64,000 bases of DNA from JANJUO01 sp942492935 (GTDB lineage Bacteria; Bacteroidota; Ignavibacteria; Kapaibacteriales; UBA2268). The position numbers and the translations under genes are program-made. Each line of letters opens with the position of its first letter. Position 1 is the stretch's first letter. The stretch is taken from the NCBI GenBank assembly GCA_942492935.1, contig OW818654.1, positions 744,001-808,000 on the forward strand. Reading direction: 5' to 3'. The notes under the pieces are model-generated. The model was not told the origin of the DNA. It did not search any database and was given only the letters and a program-made list of their open reading frames with translations. Shown here in pieces: positions 1 to 8,457 of this stretch.

Positions 1-1229
1 AGTTTGGTATCAAATATTATACTAAAAATGATGGTAATGAGATTTATCCGGGGATTGGCTTTTGGTCTCCATTAGGTGATAAAGCTGCAATGAATCAAGT
101 CTATTATTTATCCAAATATTCTGAACATAAACAGCAAGAATTACCATTAGATTCAGGAGTAAAATACATAAAAATATATCCAAATTATATAACAAATTAT
201 AAAGGCAAGTACTTTTTAGAAACTTTTGTTTCAGCAAATCATCAAATTGACATCAATGAATTTGAGCCATTTAGCAATTCATTAAATAGTTTTCTTAAGT
301 TAGAATTGAATGAAGGTTCAATGCCTGCCGAAATTCCACAGGATATAGATAATCAATTGTCCGAACTTCAAAATTTATTTTCCAAAGTTAAAAATAAACC
401 TGTAAATTATATTGAAATTGCCAATAAAATTGATGCAAAATTTAAGCAATTGGACAAATATTTTTCATCATTTTCTAATAATACAAATATTATCTCAGAG
501 CAAAACAAAGCACTACAACTAACTCCTGAGGATTCAAATTTATCAAGTGTAATGGCTGTTTACTTAAATAAAGAACCAGATAGTTCAGACTTTGCTTGGA
601 GGGATAGTATGGCAAAAATGGGTGTAAAACTTGTATTTGGAAAACTTCCATTAACAATGAGAAAGTACCTTGAAAGTAACTACCAAGAACTTGCTAAAAT
701 TTTAATTGATTACAAAGAGAAATACGAAAATTATATTCTTGTGAACAAATTTGTAGCGATGGAAGTTCCATTCAAAAATGATAAAAACAATGAGGGATTA
801 TTTTTTTGGTTTTATCCATCTCAGACTCTTATCAGTGCATTGCCTGAAAGATTCAGAGAGAGTTTGTCTAAGGAATTTCAACTTTTAGAAAATGAAGAAG
901 CGATTTGCGGTAATAAAATTGATGCAGAAAAATTATATCTTGATGTTTGGCGTGCTTGTAGTGGAGCAATAGAAAATTTAAGAATATTTCCAAACCCGAT
1001 ACAAAATGAAATGCATGTGAAATTTGAATTGAAAGAGGATAGAGAAATTCAATATGAATTGTATGACATTCATGGAAATAAAATCGAGAATTTATTTGTA
1101 CCAAGAAGTTATAAATCAGGAAGTCAAACAGCACTTTTTGATTTTGCATACTTGAAATCAGGAATGTATTTATTTGCAGTAAGGTCAAATAAGGGCGAAT
1201 TTGCTGTGCAGAGATTCATTAAAGATTAG
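1..1229 (+). CDS. T9SS-sorted secreted protein, 5' end outside window
   Basis: The reading frame is open from base 3 to the stop at 1227-1229, so the gene starts upstream of the window; the first internal ATG at 90 is not needed as a start. About 409 residues are visible. The body matches no family I recognise and is largely polar and helical. The last ~85 residues form a typical type IX secretion C-terminal sorting domain: an 'FPNPIQNEM' entry motif, then 'YELYDIHGNKI', then 'SGMYLFAVRSNKGEFAVQRF' near the end. In Bacteroidota such domains direct export across the outer membrane and cell-surface attachment. The gene ends in a strong terminator. Family role is established knowledge; the cargo function is unknown. 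Confidence 0.8.
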   Translation, partial: FGIKYYTKNDGNEIYPGIGFWSPLGDKAAMNQVYYLSKYSEHKQQELPLDSGVKYIKIYPNYITNYKGKYFLETFVSANHQIDINEFEPFSNSLNSFLKLELNEGSMPAEIPQDIDNQLSELQNLFSKVKNKPVNYIEIANKIDAKFKQLDKYFSSFSNNTNIISEQNKALQLTPEDSNLSSVMAVYLNKEPDSSDFAWRDSMAKMGVKLVFGKLPLTMRKYLESNYQELAKILIDYKEKYENYILVNKFVAMEVPFKNDKNNEGLFFWFYPSQTLISALPERFRESLSKEFQLLENEEAICGNKIDAEKLYLDVWRACSGAIENLRIFPNPIQNEMHVKFELKEDREIQYELYDIHGNKIENLFVPRSYKSGSQTALFDFAYLKSGMYLFAVRSNKGEFAVQRFIKD

Positions 1230-1250
1230 AAAACTTTTCCTCTAAATTCA

Positions 1251-1286
1251 TCGGGCTACCTTTTACAGTAACCCGATTTGTTTTTC
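1251..1286 (+). terminator. Rho-independent terminator
   Basis: A TCGGGCTAC / GTAACCCGA stem with a short loop is followed by a T-rich tail (TTTGTTTTT). It lies 22 bases after the stop of the T9SS cargo gene. The terminator and the ~48 bases after it recur at 2231-2312. Confidence 0.75.
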
Positions 1287-1347
1287 TAATATCTGTTGCG
1301 TTTTGTGTAGTGAGTGTGGAGCAGTTTGTGGGATTTTATTTATGTTT

Positions 1348-1520
1348 AGATGGACTCCACCTAATTTTGAAATTTGATTATATTTGAATAATTGTTCAAT
1401 TGCGAGGCGAAAGTCCATCTATTTAAAGTGTAAAAGAGTAAGAAAATCCCAGATGTCCGACACTTGAACATGAAGATTGCTTCAAATTACATCAAAATTG
1501 AAAATAAGTGTCGGACATCT
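1348..1520. repeat. Two consecutive hairpins, one an interrupted GATGTCC palindrome
   Basis: The first inverted repeat has arms TAGATGGACT (1348-1357) and AGTCCATCTA (1412-1421). The second has arms AGATGTCCGACACTT (1451-1465) and AAGTGTCGGACATCT (1506-1520), the same arms as the GATGTCC palindromes elsewhere in the window (for example 53438-53470), but here the arms are separated by about 40 bases instead of meeting directly. The rest of the 1287-1589 gap holds the repeated tail of the terminator block. Confidence 0.6.
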
Positions 1521-1589
1521 TTTCCGAAATATCAAAATTATAAGAACCTCACCTCTTATCCAACACACTGCTAAAGAAAATCAAATTGC

Positions 1590-1820
1590 TTATTGTGTTT
1601 TACTTGCTTCCAATTTTTCTGCTACCCAAAATTTGATAATAGATTGGCGAGTAACTCCAAGTTTGGATGCTTCTAAATCAATTTTTTGCAGCATCCATAG
1701 CGGAACATCTATATTAATTCTTTTGGGATGATGATTTGTTCTTACAGATTGATTTAAATCAAGATATTCAGTTAAATCTTCACCATTATCAAATTTTTCT
1801 TCAAAATCAATTGCTTTCAT
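1590..1820 (-). CDS. BrnA/CopG-type antitoxin
   Basis: A 76-residue protein with an acidic N-terminal part followed by 'KRINIDVPLWMLQKID' and 'GVTRQSIIKFWVAEKL', the beta-strand/helix-turn-helix pattern of a ribbon-helix-helix (CopG/MetJ-like) DNA-binding domain. It overlaps the 3' end of the BrnT-like toxin gene by 14 bases, so the two are translationally coupled, toxin first, the usual order for brnT-brnA. Such antitoxins bind the toxin and repress their own promoter; that role is known for the family and inferred here. Confidence 0.7.
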   Translation of the reverse strand: MKAIDFEEKFDNGEDLTEYLDLNQSVRTNHHPKRINIDVPLWMLQKIDLEASKLGVTRQSIIKFWVAEKLEASKTQ

Positions 1821-2067
1821 AATAAAATATCTCCTCTTTTCTTGAACGTCTTACTGATATAATTCTTATGTTTAAATTTCTATATGTTATTATTGCAGTC
1901 CAATGAGCTGCTTTAATTTTACCGATAACAACAAATCTTGGTTCATCTTCAGTTTTCGCAGGTATTTCTAATATATTTTCATCATTCCAAAGTGATTGAG
2001 CTTCCATAAAATCAATACCATGCTTAACTTTATTTGATAGACTTTTATTTATATCAAACTCAAACAT
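1807..2067 (-). CDS. BrnT-type ribonuclease toxin (DUF497)
   Basis: About 86 residues from the chosen ATG at 2067, which gives the family N terminus 'MFEFDINKSLSNKVKHGIDF'. The frame extends 12 codons upstream, but that stretch is hydrophobic and unlike the family. Family features visible are 'NKVKHGIDFMEAQSLW' near the start and 'IRIISVRRSRKEE' at the C terminus (family: R-x-I-S-x-R-x-A/S). BrnT proteins have a RelE-like fold and cleave RNA. The gene is followed by its antitoxin with a 14-base overlap. A second BrnT-like pair lies at 48045-48549. Confidence 0.75.
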   Translation of the reverse strand: MFEFDINKSLSNKVKHGIDFMEAQSLWNDENILEIPAKTEDEPRFVVIGKIKAAHWTAIITYRNLNIRIISVRRSRKEEIFYYESN

Positions 2068-2230
2068 AAAACTACATTTAAATAAAAAGAAGATAAACGG
2101 CAATCGAAAAGTTTATTGTAAATTTTTTTCTGGATTATGAAATGAACCTAAAATTGATGGAATAAGATAAATATCACTTACTCTAAAAATTGTATAAGTA
2201 AATTACTATAAGAAATTTCCACAAAAAACA

Positions 2231-2312
2231 TCGGGCTACCTCTTCCAGTAGCCCGATATGTTTTTATTTCTGTTGCGTTTTGTGTAGTGAGTGTGGAGCA
2301 GTTTGTGGGATT
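2231..2312 (+). repeat. Second copy of the terminator block
   Basis: Bases 2231-2266 repeat the TCGGGCTACC hairpin and T-rich tail of 1251-1286. They are followed by the same downstream text (TGTTGCGTTTTGTGTAGTGA and on to GTTTGTGGGATT) that follows the first copy up to about 1334. No + strand gene ends just before this copy, so the block was duplicated or its original gene was lost when the toxin-antitoxin pair came to lie between the copies. Confidence 0.7.
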
Positions 2313-2449
2313 ATATTTTTTTTAAATCTGTAATAATTTTCTTTTGCAGATAATTGAATTATTTTTATATTTGGACAGTTGTTTAATGAAATTGTAGAAT
2401 ATTATTGTTAGGAAAAAAAGAGTATTTAATTTAACATATTTGTAAGCGT

Positions 2450-2607
2450 AGTCTTATAATCGTTCTAAGTTGTAAATCGCCAATTTATAGTTAATGGAAT
2501 GGTAAGAAGGCACGCCCGAGGAATCGGGTGTTTTCCTTTTTGCTTCATTCACAGGTGTTTGGCGATACCTCAACTTAGGGCAAATTGTGAAAATGCCCTT
2601 TTTTTAT
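2450..2607 (+). ncRNA. Structured RNA, candidate 6S RNA
   Basis: A long folded unit with no coding potential. Outer stem: CTAAGTTG (2465-2472) pairs with CAACTTAG (2571-2578), then ATCGCCAA (2476-2483) pairs with TTGGCGAT (2559-2566). Next comes an open bubble of roughly ten bases on each side. The apical stem pairs AATGGAA with TTCATT and AAGG with CCTT, and ends in CCCGA-GGAA-TCGGG. A closing stem, central bubble and apical stem is the layout of 6S RNA, which binds RNA polymerase by mimicking an open promoter. The unit runs straight into an intrinsic terminator. Its ~140 nt is shorter than the E. coli molecule. The structure is seen; identity as 6S is inferred. Confidence 0.45.
2577..2607 (+). 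terminator. Terminator of the structured RNA
   Basis: AGGGCA (2577-2582) pairs with TGCCCT (2594-2599) and is followed by a run of T. Its 5' arm overlaps the outer stem of the candidate RNA, so the two folds compete at their junction. Confidence 0.7.
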
Positions 2608-2843
2608 TTGTGGAATATATATAGTCTCTGACAGAAAACCCTCAAGTATTTCAAAATGGCAGAAAAAATAGGTTGGGATTTTTGAAATTTATTGAACAGA
2701 TAATTATACTTATGTAGTTATTATTGTTTATAATAGAAAATCCAGTGAGATTTTAGAAAAAATGATGGCTTTGTAAAGAGATAAGGAGGGTTGGGACATA
2801 GTAATCCCTTGTATTATATATATTTACATATATTTATTGTGAT

Positions 2844-3839
2844 TTAAGCTGCTTGTTTGTGACGTTTTCGTCTTCGTTGCTTTTCTTGTTTCTCAAGTAA
2901 AATTACTCCAAGTGTATGGATATTTCTTGCTAATATTGATAAAGAAACACAACGTTTAAATCCGTGAATTCCACGGTCGTAACATTTGTCCAAACCGGTG
3001 TGATCCAAGACGTTGATTGAGGATTCCACTGCCGAATGTTTTTTACGTAAAGTTTTGAATTCCTTTGTACTATGTTCTTTTTCCTCTTCCTTGTTCAACC
3101 TACCTTTTTTGGGCATTATTACTTTGGGAACTAATTTTCCGATTGCTTCACGATTTGACTTTGACCAAAAACCCTTGTCAAAACTTTCTGATACTATTGT
3201 TGGATATTGTTTTGTTAATTGTTCTGTCAGTGGCACTGCAACATCTACATCACTTTCTGTTTCCATTATTTTATAACCCAAAATAAAGCCATGTTGATCT
3301 TTGGCTATCGTTACTGGAAGACCTAATTCTACCTTAACGCCAGCTTTACCTTTCGATATCCAGCGGGTGTGTGGTTCAAATATTGAATGTACTTTTTCTG
3401 AATGTGGGATTACTTCGTCGTTTAATACTCTACGATCTACTAACGATTTTTGATGATTTACCCAGTGCATATAACTGTCGATTTCCAATATTCTTGCTAA
3501 TAGAATTGGGCTTGGAGCTACTTTTTCAAGAATTATCTTTATTACTTCATTTACCTTTGTTTCTGCTTTTTGTACTTCTGTAAGATAATCTTTATGTGTT
3601 GATTTTTTGCGTTCTTCTTTATTAGGACTGTTTGATTGATTTGCTTTTTGTGCTTTTCTAAATAACGTTTTTATTTTGCGTAGTTGATAATTGCTTTGAC
3701 GCATTTCACTCAGATTGTAGCCGGCGCAAAGATTAGCGGTTAGTTGGATTGATTTGCGAATAGCGTCGAAAAGTAAACTGATGTCGGTGGGGTAATGTAC
3801 ATATGTTTTTATTACAAATGAATCTATGCTCACATGCAA
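2844..3839 (-). CDS. ISNCY transposase, C-terminal catalytic part
   Basis: 331 residues, read from a TTG at 3839 if translated alone. It begins at the catalytic core 'IDSFVIKTYVHYPTDISLL', whose first Asp should be the first acid of the DDE triad. A second acidic site is likely in 'ESFDKGFWSKSN', and the Glu in 'HSAVESSINVLDH'. The C terminus is very basic. It has no start or ribosome site of its own that I find convincing, and its frame is -1 relative to the upstream gene, so a full transposase needs slippage at the A9 run just upstream. Alternatively the split is a mutation or a sequencing error in the homopolymer. Confidence 0.75.
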   Translation of the reverse strand: MHVSIDSFVIKTYVHYPTDISLLFDAIRKSIQLTANLCAGYNLSEMRQSNYQLRKIKTLFRKAQKANQSNSPNKEERKKSTHKDYLTEVQKAETKVNEVIKIILEKVAPSPILLARILEIDSYMHWVNHQKSLVDRRVLNDEVIPHSEKVHSIFEPHTRWISKGKAGVKVELGLPVTIAKDQHGFILGYKIMETESDVDVAVPLTEQLTKQYPTIVSESFDKGFWSKSNREAIGKLVPKVIMPKKGRLNKEEEKEHSTKEFKTLRKKHSAVESSINVLDHTGLDKCYDRGIHGFKRCVSLSILARNIHTLGVILLEKQEKQRRRKRHKQAA

Positions 3840-4312
3840 TTCACTTTTTTTTTACCGCCCAATAAATTGTGTCCGCAATCTACTACGATTTTGTTGATTT
3901 TATCAATCAATTCAGGAGTCAATAACTTCACATTATCTTTGATGGTTTGTAGTTCATATTTACTGGTGTCACCCCATTCCCAAGAATCATGTCCAAGAAA
4001 TGCTCTGATTGTTCTATGCTCATTTGATAAATTGTGCAATTTATCATAATCCAAATCGGAAACTTGACGAATTAGTCCCAATACTAATATCTTCCACAAA
4101 TCCATGCCTGGTCTGCCATTTTTCTTTGATACCTTAGGAAGTAATTCTTCATCTAATAATTTTAAAATTTCTGCTCGAATTTCTGTGTTAGTGAATAAAT
4201 ATTGAAGACCACGAAGAGTTTTATCAATTTCATCTCGGGATTTTGGATTAATTTGAATTTCAGAAATATCCACATTGCCAAATCTGTTTGTAATATCAAT
4301 TATTTTACGCAT
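3830..4312 (-). CDS. ISNCY transposase, N-terminal part
   Basis: 160 residues containing the N-terminal region of ISNCY-type transposases: 'INPKSRDEIDKTLRGLQYLF', 'GRPGMDLWKILVLGLIRQ' and 'LQTIKDNVKLLTPELIDKIN'. The frame closes shortly after a run of nine A residues ('GGKKKVNCM' then stop), before the catalytic Asp. The A run is in register for a canonical -1 slip (A-AAA-AAA), which would continue into the next frame at 'SELHVSIDSF'. Expressed alone it would be a DNA-binding but catalytically dead fragment. Confidence 0.75.
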   Translation of the reverse strand: MRKIIDITNRFGNVDISEIQINPKSRDEIDKTLRGLQYLFTNTEIRAEILKLLDEELLPKVSKKNGRPGMDLWKILVLGLIRQVSDLDYDKLHNLSNEHRTIRAFLGHDSWEWGDTSKYELQTIKDNVKLLTPELIDKINKIVVDCGHNLLGGKKKVNCM

Positions 4313-4843
4313 AATTTTTTTTCCGAAGATTTTAATAATTTTTCAAATTGCAACCAACTTACAATACAAAAATAACGCTTTTGCCGCACCTAATCAAGCT
4401 TTTTAATGTTTATTTATGAAAACTTATCCACATTCTCACTTTTTTTCATCTTATATTTTCCAAGCTAAACTATTGATATTGTTTACTTTGATGAGTTTAT
4501 TTCCAGAGACTATATCGCAGCTACGCAGCTTTTTGGGTTTACTTGGTTAATTTTTTTTCTAATATGATATCGCAGCTACGCTGCTAAAGAAAATTAGATT
4601 CTGAAACTTCCATTGTACCACTTACTTCGTCCCTTTTTCAAGTTAAGTTAATGAAGAATATGAATATGAATCTGAATAATTTATAAAAAAGAAAAAGTTG
4701 AATTTCATTGTATAATTTTAGATGTAATTTTACTCAATAATTAATAAATTTTTTAATTTTGAATTTTTTCAAATTTAATACGTCAATCTAATTTAGTAAT
4801 TTTGTAAGTTATGATAGAATTATTATTAAAATTTGAGTAAAAA
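4313..4843. repeat. Intergenic region with a 100-bp CGCAGCTACG repeat and alaS promoter box
   Basis: Bases ~4500-4605 carry TATCGCAGCTACGCAGCTTT, an AT-rich spacer and then GATATCGCAGCTACGCTGCT. The same unit is found at 29137-29270 and in reverse orientation near 8700-8870. At 4797-4804 the sequence TAATTTTG matches the Bacteroidetes -7 box (TAnnTTTG), 40 bases upstream of the alaS ATG; I found no good -33 TTTG at the right distance. The remainder is AT-rich and featureless. Confidence 0.5.
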
Positions 4844-7384
4844 ATGACATCGAATGAAATCAGACAGAGTTTTCTTGATTTTTTTAAATCCAAAGAACAT
4901 AGAATAGTGCCAAGTGCGCCCGTTGTGCCTCATGGAGACCCAACTCTACTTTTTACAAATGCTGGTATGAACCAATTTAAAGATGTTTTTCTTGGAATTG
5001 GAAATAGAGATTATGTTCGTGCTGCCGATACACAGAAATGTATTCGTGTTAGTGGCAAACATAATGATTTGGAGGAAGTGGGCGTTGATACATATCACCA
5101 TACTTTTTTTGAAATGTTAGGCAATTGGAGCTTTGGTGATTATTACAAAATCGAAGCAATTGATTGGGCATGGGAATTACTGACAAAAGTATGGAAATTA
5201 GATGTAAATCGTCTTCATGCTACAGTTTACAGAACTGATGATGAAGCATATCAACTTTGGAAAAATTACCTGCCTGAAGAAAGAATTCATAGATTTGATG
5301 AAAAAGACAATTTCTGGGAAATGGGCGAAACAGGTCCTTGTGGTCCATGCTCTGAAATACATTTCGATAGAACACCTGATATGAGTGGTGGTCCTTTAGT
5401 AAATGCTGGAGTCCCTGAAGTAATTGAAATTTGGAATTTGGTATTTATTCAATACAATAGAAAAGCCAATGGCGAGCTTGAGCCACTTGCATCAACTCAC
5501 GTAGATACAGGTATGGGTTTCGAACGTATTACTGCCGTAATTCAAGGGAAAGATTCAAATTATGATTCAGATGTGTTTATGCCGATGATAAATAAAATCG
5601 TTGAATTAAGTGGCAAAACCTATTTGAATAAATTAGATGACCCTGATTCAATTGCAATGCGCGTTATTGCGGACCATGTCAGAACTTTATCTTTTGCAAT
5701 TGCTGATGGAGCTTTGCCCGGCAATGAAGGTAGAAGTTATGTATTACGTAGAATTTTACGCCGCGGATGTAGATTTGCTCGTAATCTTGGTTTTAAAGAA
5801 CCGTTGATGTATAAATTACTTCCAGTTTTGATTGAAACAATGGGTGAATCTTTTCCTGAATTAATTAAGCAAAAAAATATCATCGAAAAAGTAATCAAAG
5901 GCGAAGAAGAAAGTTTTCTTCAAACTTTGGAACGTGGCTTAGAGAAATTCGAGGAAATTACTAATAAATTAAAAGACGAAAATAATAATACAATTAATGG
6001 TGCAGACGCATTTTTATTGTATGACTCATTCGGATTCCCACTTGATTTGACTGAACTACTTGCCCGTGAAAATAACTTCATAGTTGATATTGACGGTTTC
6101 AATATAAATATGAAAGAACAGAAAGAACGTTCAAGAGCAAGCCGTAAAATTCATTCTCAAGAAGTAGAATTACCTTTGACAGATGCAAAATCATCTTTTG
6201 TTGGATATAATAATACAAGTTACGAATCTGAAATTTTGTATGTAAATGAAAATCAAGTTATTTTGGCAGAAACTCCTTTCTATGTGGAGAGTGGTGGTCA
6301 GGTTTCTGATACAGGTAAATTAGTAATAGCAGCAGATAGTTATAATGTAATTGATGTACGAAAATCTGGAAATGCAATTATTCATATTTGTGATAGAGAT
6401 GTAGAGCCAGCAATCGGACAAGTTGCATTAGCAATAGTTGATAGTGAACGCAGGCAACACATTAAAAGAAACCACTCCGCAACTCATCTTATGCACGAAG
6501 CTTTGAGAACTATACTTGGCGACCATGTTCAACAAGCTGGTTCACTTGTTTCGCCAGAACATTTAAGATTCGACTTTAATCATTTTGAAAAAGTTACTAA
6601 TGAGCAACTTTCTGAAATTGAAAAAATGGTAAACAAGAAAATTTTAGAAAATATTAATGTTAATATTGAAGTTTTGCCATTAGAAAAAGCACGTGAAAAC
6701 TCAAAAATCAAAATGTTTTTTGGCGATAAATATGGCGATGAAGTTCGTGTAATTACTATGGATCCTAAATATTCTATGGAATTATGCGGTGGTATCCACG
6801 TTGGGAATACGGCAGAAATTGGCTTATTCAAAATTGTTTCTGAATCCTCAATTGCAGCAGGTGTTCGTAGAATTGAAGCTGTTACAGGCAAAGGAATTGA
6901 AGAATATATCAATGAAACATTGAATAAATTAGATAATTCCAAAAATGAAATTGCAGAATTACATTCTCAAATTTCTCATCTTGAGAAAGAAATTGCAAAA
7001 TTAAAACTTAAAGAAGCAACATCGCATTTTGAAAAATATGCAAATAGCGGAAAAAATGTCAAAGGTATAAATGTAATTGCAGTAGAAATAAAAGTTGAAG
7101 ATATGCAGCAATTACGTGATTTAGCAGAGAGTTTTAGAAATTATCTCGGTAAAAATTCTATTGCTTTGCTTGCAACTGTTGCTGATGAAAAAATACAGAT
7201 TGCTTGTGTTGTTACCGATGATTTAGTAAGCAAATATCCTGCAGGTAAACTTGTAGGTATTGCAGCTAAATTAATAGGCGGTGGTGGTGGTGGGAAACCA
7301 CAATTTGCAACTGCAGGTGGCAAAGATATTACAAAATTAGCTGAACTTTTAAATTCATTTAACGAAATTGTTGAACAATTCTAA
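4844..7384 (+). CDS. alaS: Alanine-tRNA ligase
   Basis: 846 residues, slightly short of the usual ~870. Class II core at the N terminus: 'VVPHGDPTLLFTNAGMNQFK', 'DTYHHTFFEMLGNWSFGDYY' and 'ETGPCGPCSEIHFD'. The editing domain carries zinc-binding motifs 'HSATHLMHEAL' and 'CGGIHV' (H-x3-H ... C-x3-H). The C-terminal DHHA1/C-Ala domain ends with the glycine-rich 'IGGGGGGKPQFATAGG'. The enzyme charges tRNA-Ala and clears Ser- or Gly-tRNA-Ala in the cytoplasm. The ATG at 4844 gives the expected N terminus. It is followed after 3 bases by the permease gene, so the two are probably co-transcribed. Confidence 0.97.
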   Translation: MTSNEIRQSFLDFFKSKEHRIVPSAPVVPHGDPTLLFTNAGMNQFKDVFLGIGNRDYVRAADTQKCIRVSGKHNDLEEVGVDTYHHTFFEMLGNWSFGDYYKIEAIDWAWELLTKVWKLDVNRLHATVYRTDDEAYQLWKNYLPEERIHRFDEKDNFWEMGETGPCGPCSEIHFDRTPDMSGGPLVNAGVPEVIEIWNLVFIQYNRKANGELEPLASTHVDTGMGFERITAVIQGKDSNYDSDVFMPMINKIVELSGKTYLNKLDDPDSIAMRVIADHVRTLSFAIADGALPGNEGRSYVLRRILRRGCRFARNLGFKEPLMYKLLPVLIETMGESFPELIKQKNIIEKVIKGEEESFLQTLERGLEKFEEITNKLKDENNNTINGADAFLLYDSFGFPLDLTELLARENNFIVDIDGFNINMKEQKERSRASRKIHSQEVELPLTDAKSSFVGYNNTSYESEILYVNENQVILAETPFYVESGGQVSDTGKLVIAADSYNVIDVRKSGNAIIHICDRDVEPAIGQVALAIVDSERRQHIKRNHSATHLMHEALRTILGDHVQQAGSLVSPEHLRFDFNHFEKVTNEQLSEIEKMVNKKILENINVNIEVLPLEKARENSKIKMFFGDKYGDEVRVITMDPKYSMELCGGIHVGNTAEIGLFKIVSESSIAAGVRRIEAVTGKGIEEYINETLNKLDNSKNEIAELHSQISHLEKEIAKLKLKEATSHFEKYANSGKNVKGINVIAVEIKVEDMQQLRDLAESFRNYLGKNSIALLATVADEKIQIACVVTDDLVSKYPAGKLVGIAAKLIGGGGGGKPQFATAGGKDITKLAELLNSFNEIVEQF

Positions 7385-7387
7385 AAT

Positions 7388-8431
7388 ATGAATACAGATA
7401 GCACCATAAAAAATATATTGATAATCTTTTTGATAGTACTGGTATTTTATTTATTATCAGTACTATCAACGATTGTCATACCTCTTGTATTGGCAATGCT
7501 TTGTGCCATACTTTTTCAACCGTTAATTATGTTTTTGACAAAGAAGGGTTTGCCAAAATATTTAATTTTACCAATAATTAGTATTATATCCTTGTCCTTT
7601 CTTTTTGCAATTGCTTATGTTACAGCAGATACTATTTCGCAAATAGCAGACCAAAAAGACTTTCTAATTTCAAAATTTCTATTGAAATTAGATGCTTTAC
7701 TTTTAGAAATAAATGATGCTTTTAATTTAAAATTAGACTCAACAATGTTTGTTGCGGAAGTATATGCTCAATTGAATAAAGGGTGGTTTGCTGATACAGC
7801 AGGATTAATAGCAAGTGAACTTGGTTCGTTTGCATCTTCATTTTTATGGTTTGCTTTGTATTATGTTATGCTTCTTGCTGGAATTTCGGGTTATAGAGAG
7901 TACATAAGATATGTAGGCGGGCATAAAGCAGATGAATTGCTTCACGAATACGAAGTAATTCAATCGTCAATTGTTTCTTATATGGGTATCAAAACAATAT
8001 TGAGTATTGTTGTAGGATTAATCACATTTACTGTTTGTATTATATTTGGTGTTAAATTCGCTCTTTTTTGGGGGTTTATTGCCTTTATGATGAATTATAT
8101 TCCTTCAATTGGCTCAATATTAGGTACTTTGCTACCAATATTAATGGGAATAATACAGCTCGATTCGCTTGGAGATATAGTTATAATGGCTGCAATTTTG
8201 GTTGTAGTTCATTTTATAATGGGAAATGTTGTTGAACCAATTGTGATGGGCGGACAACTCAGAATTAATACACTAACTGTGATTTTCGGACTTGTTTTTT
8301 GGGGATTTGTTTGGGGAATTCCTGGTATGATGCTTTCTGTTCCATTGCTTGTAATAACAAAAATTATTCTGGAACGTTCCCCATCTACTGATTTGATTGG
8401 AAGATTAATGGGGTATCCCGATAAGGTATAG
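7388..8431 (+). CDS. AI-2E family transporter (PerM/YdiK-like)
   Basis: 347 residues with about eight hydrophobic segments: two close together at the N terminus, a soluble middle part, then a run of membrane helices. The C-terminal family signature is present as 'AFMMNYIPSIGSILGTLLPI' and 'VVEPIVMGG', then 'FWGFVWGIPGMMLSVPLLV'. The family is an inner-membrane export permease group named for the autoinducer-2 exporter TqsA, but most members have other or unknown substrates. It starts 3 bases after the alaS stop. Substrate cannot be told from sequence. Confidence 0.85.
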   Translation: MNTDSTIKNILIIFLIVLVFYLLSVLSTIVIPLVLAMLCAILFQPLIMFLTKKGLPKYLILPIISIISLSFLFAIAYVTADTISQIADQKDFLISKFLLKLDALLLEINDAFNLKLDSTMFVAEVYAQLNKGWFADTAGLIASELGSFASSFLWFALYYVMLLAGISGYREYIRYVGGHKADELLHEYEVIQSSIVSYMGIKTILSIVVGLITFTVCIIFGVKFALFWGFIAFMMNYIPSIGSILGTLLPILMGIIQLDSLGDIVIMAAILVVVHFIMGNVVEPIVMGGQLRINTLTVIFGLVFWGFVWGIPGMMLSVPLLVITKIILERSPSTDLIGRLMGYPDKV

Positions 8432-8457
8432 ATAAAAATAATTAAATAATCTCTTAA

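Larger units (their letters stand above)
2844..4312 (-). mobile_element. ISNCY-type insertion sequence (ends not determined)
   Basis: Two overlapping reading frames together make one ISNCY-type transposase of about 490 residues. I could not find convincing terminal inverted repeats or target duplications in 2640-2843 or 4313-4400, so the coordinates cover only the coding part. The flank at 2610-2843 holds nothing else I can name. Confidence 0.7.

Noticed and set aside
868..1188. Antisense 106-codon frame under the first T9SS gene
   Set aside because: It lies wholly inside the sorting-domain coding region on the other strand and has low-complexity content; a shadow frame.
2640..2843. Terminal inverted repeat of the ISNCY element
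   Set aside because: No arm in this stretch pairs convincingly with 4313-4400, so the ends were left undefined.
4797..4804. Full -33/-7 promoter for alaS
   Set aside because: Only the -7 box is convincing; the nearest TTTG is about 35 bases upstream, too far for the usual spacing, so only the single box is noted.
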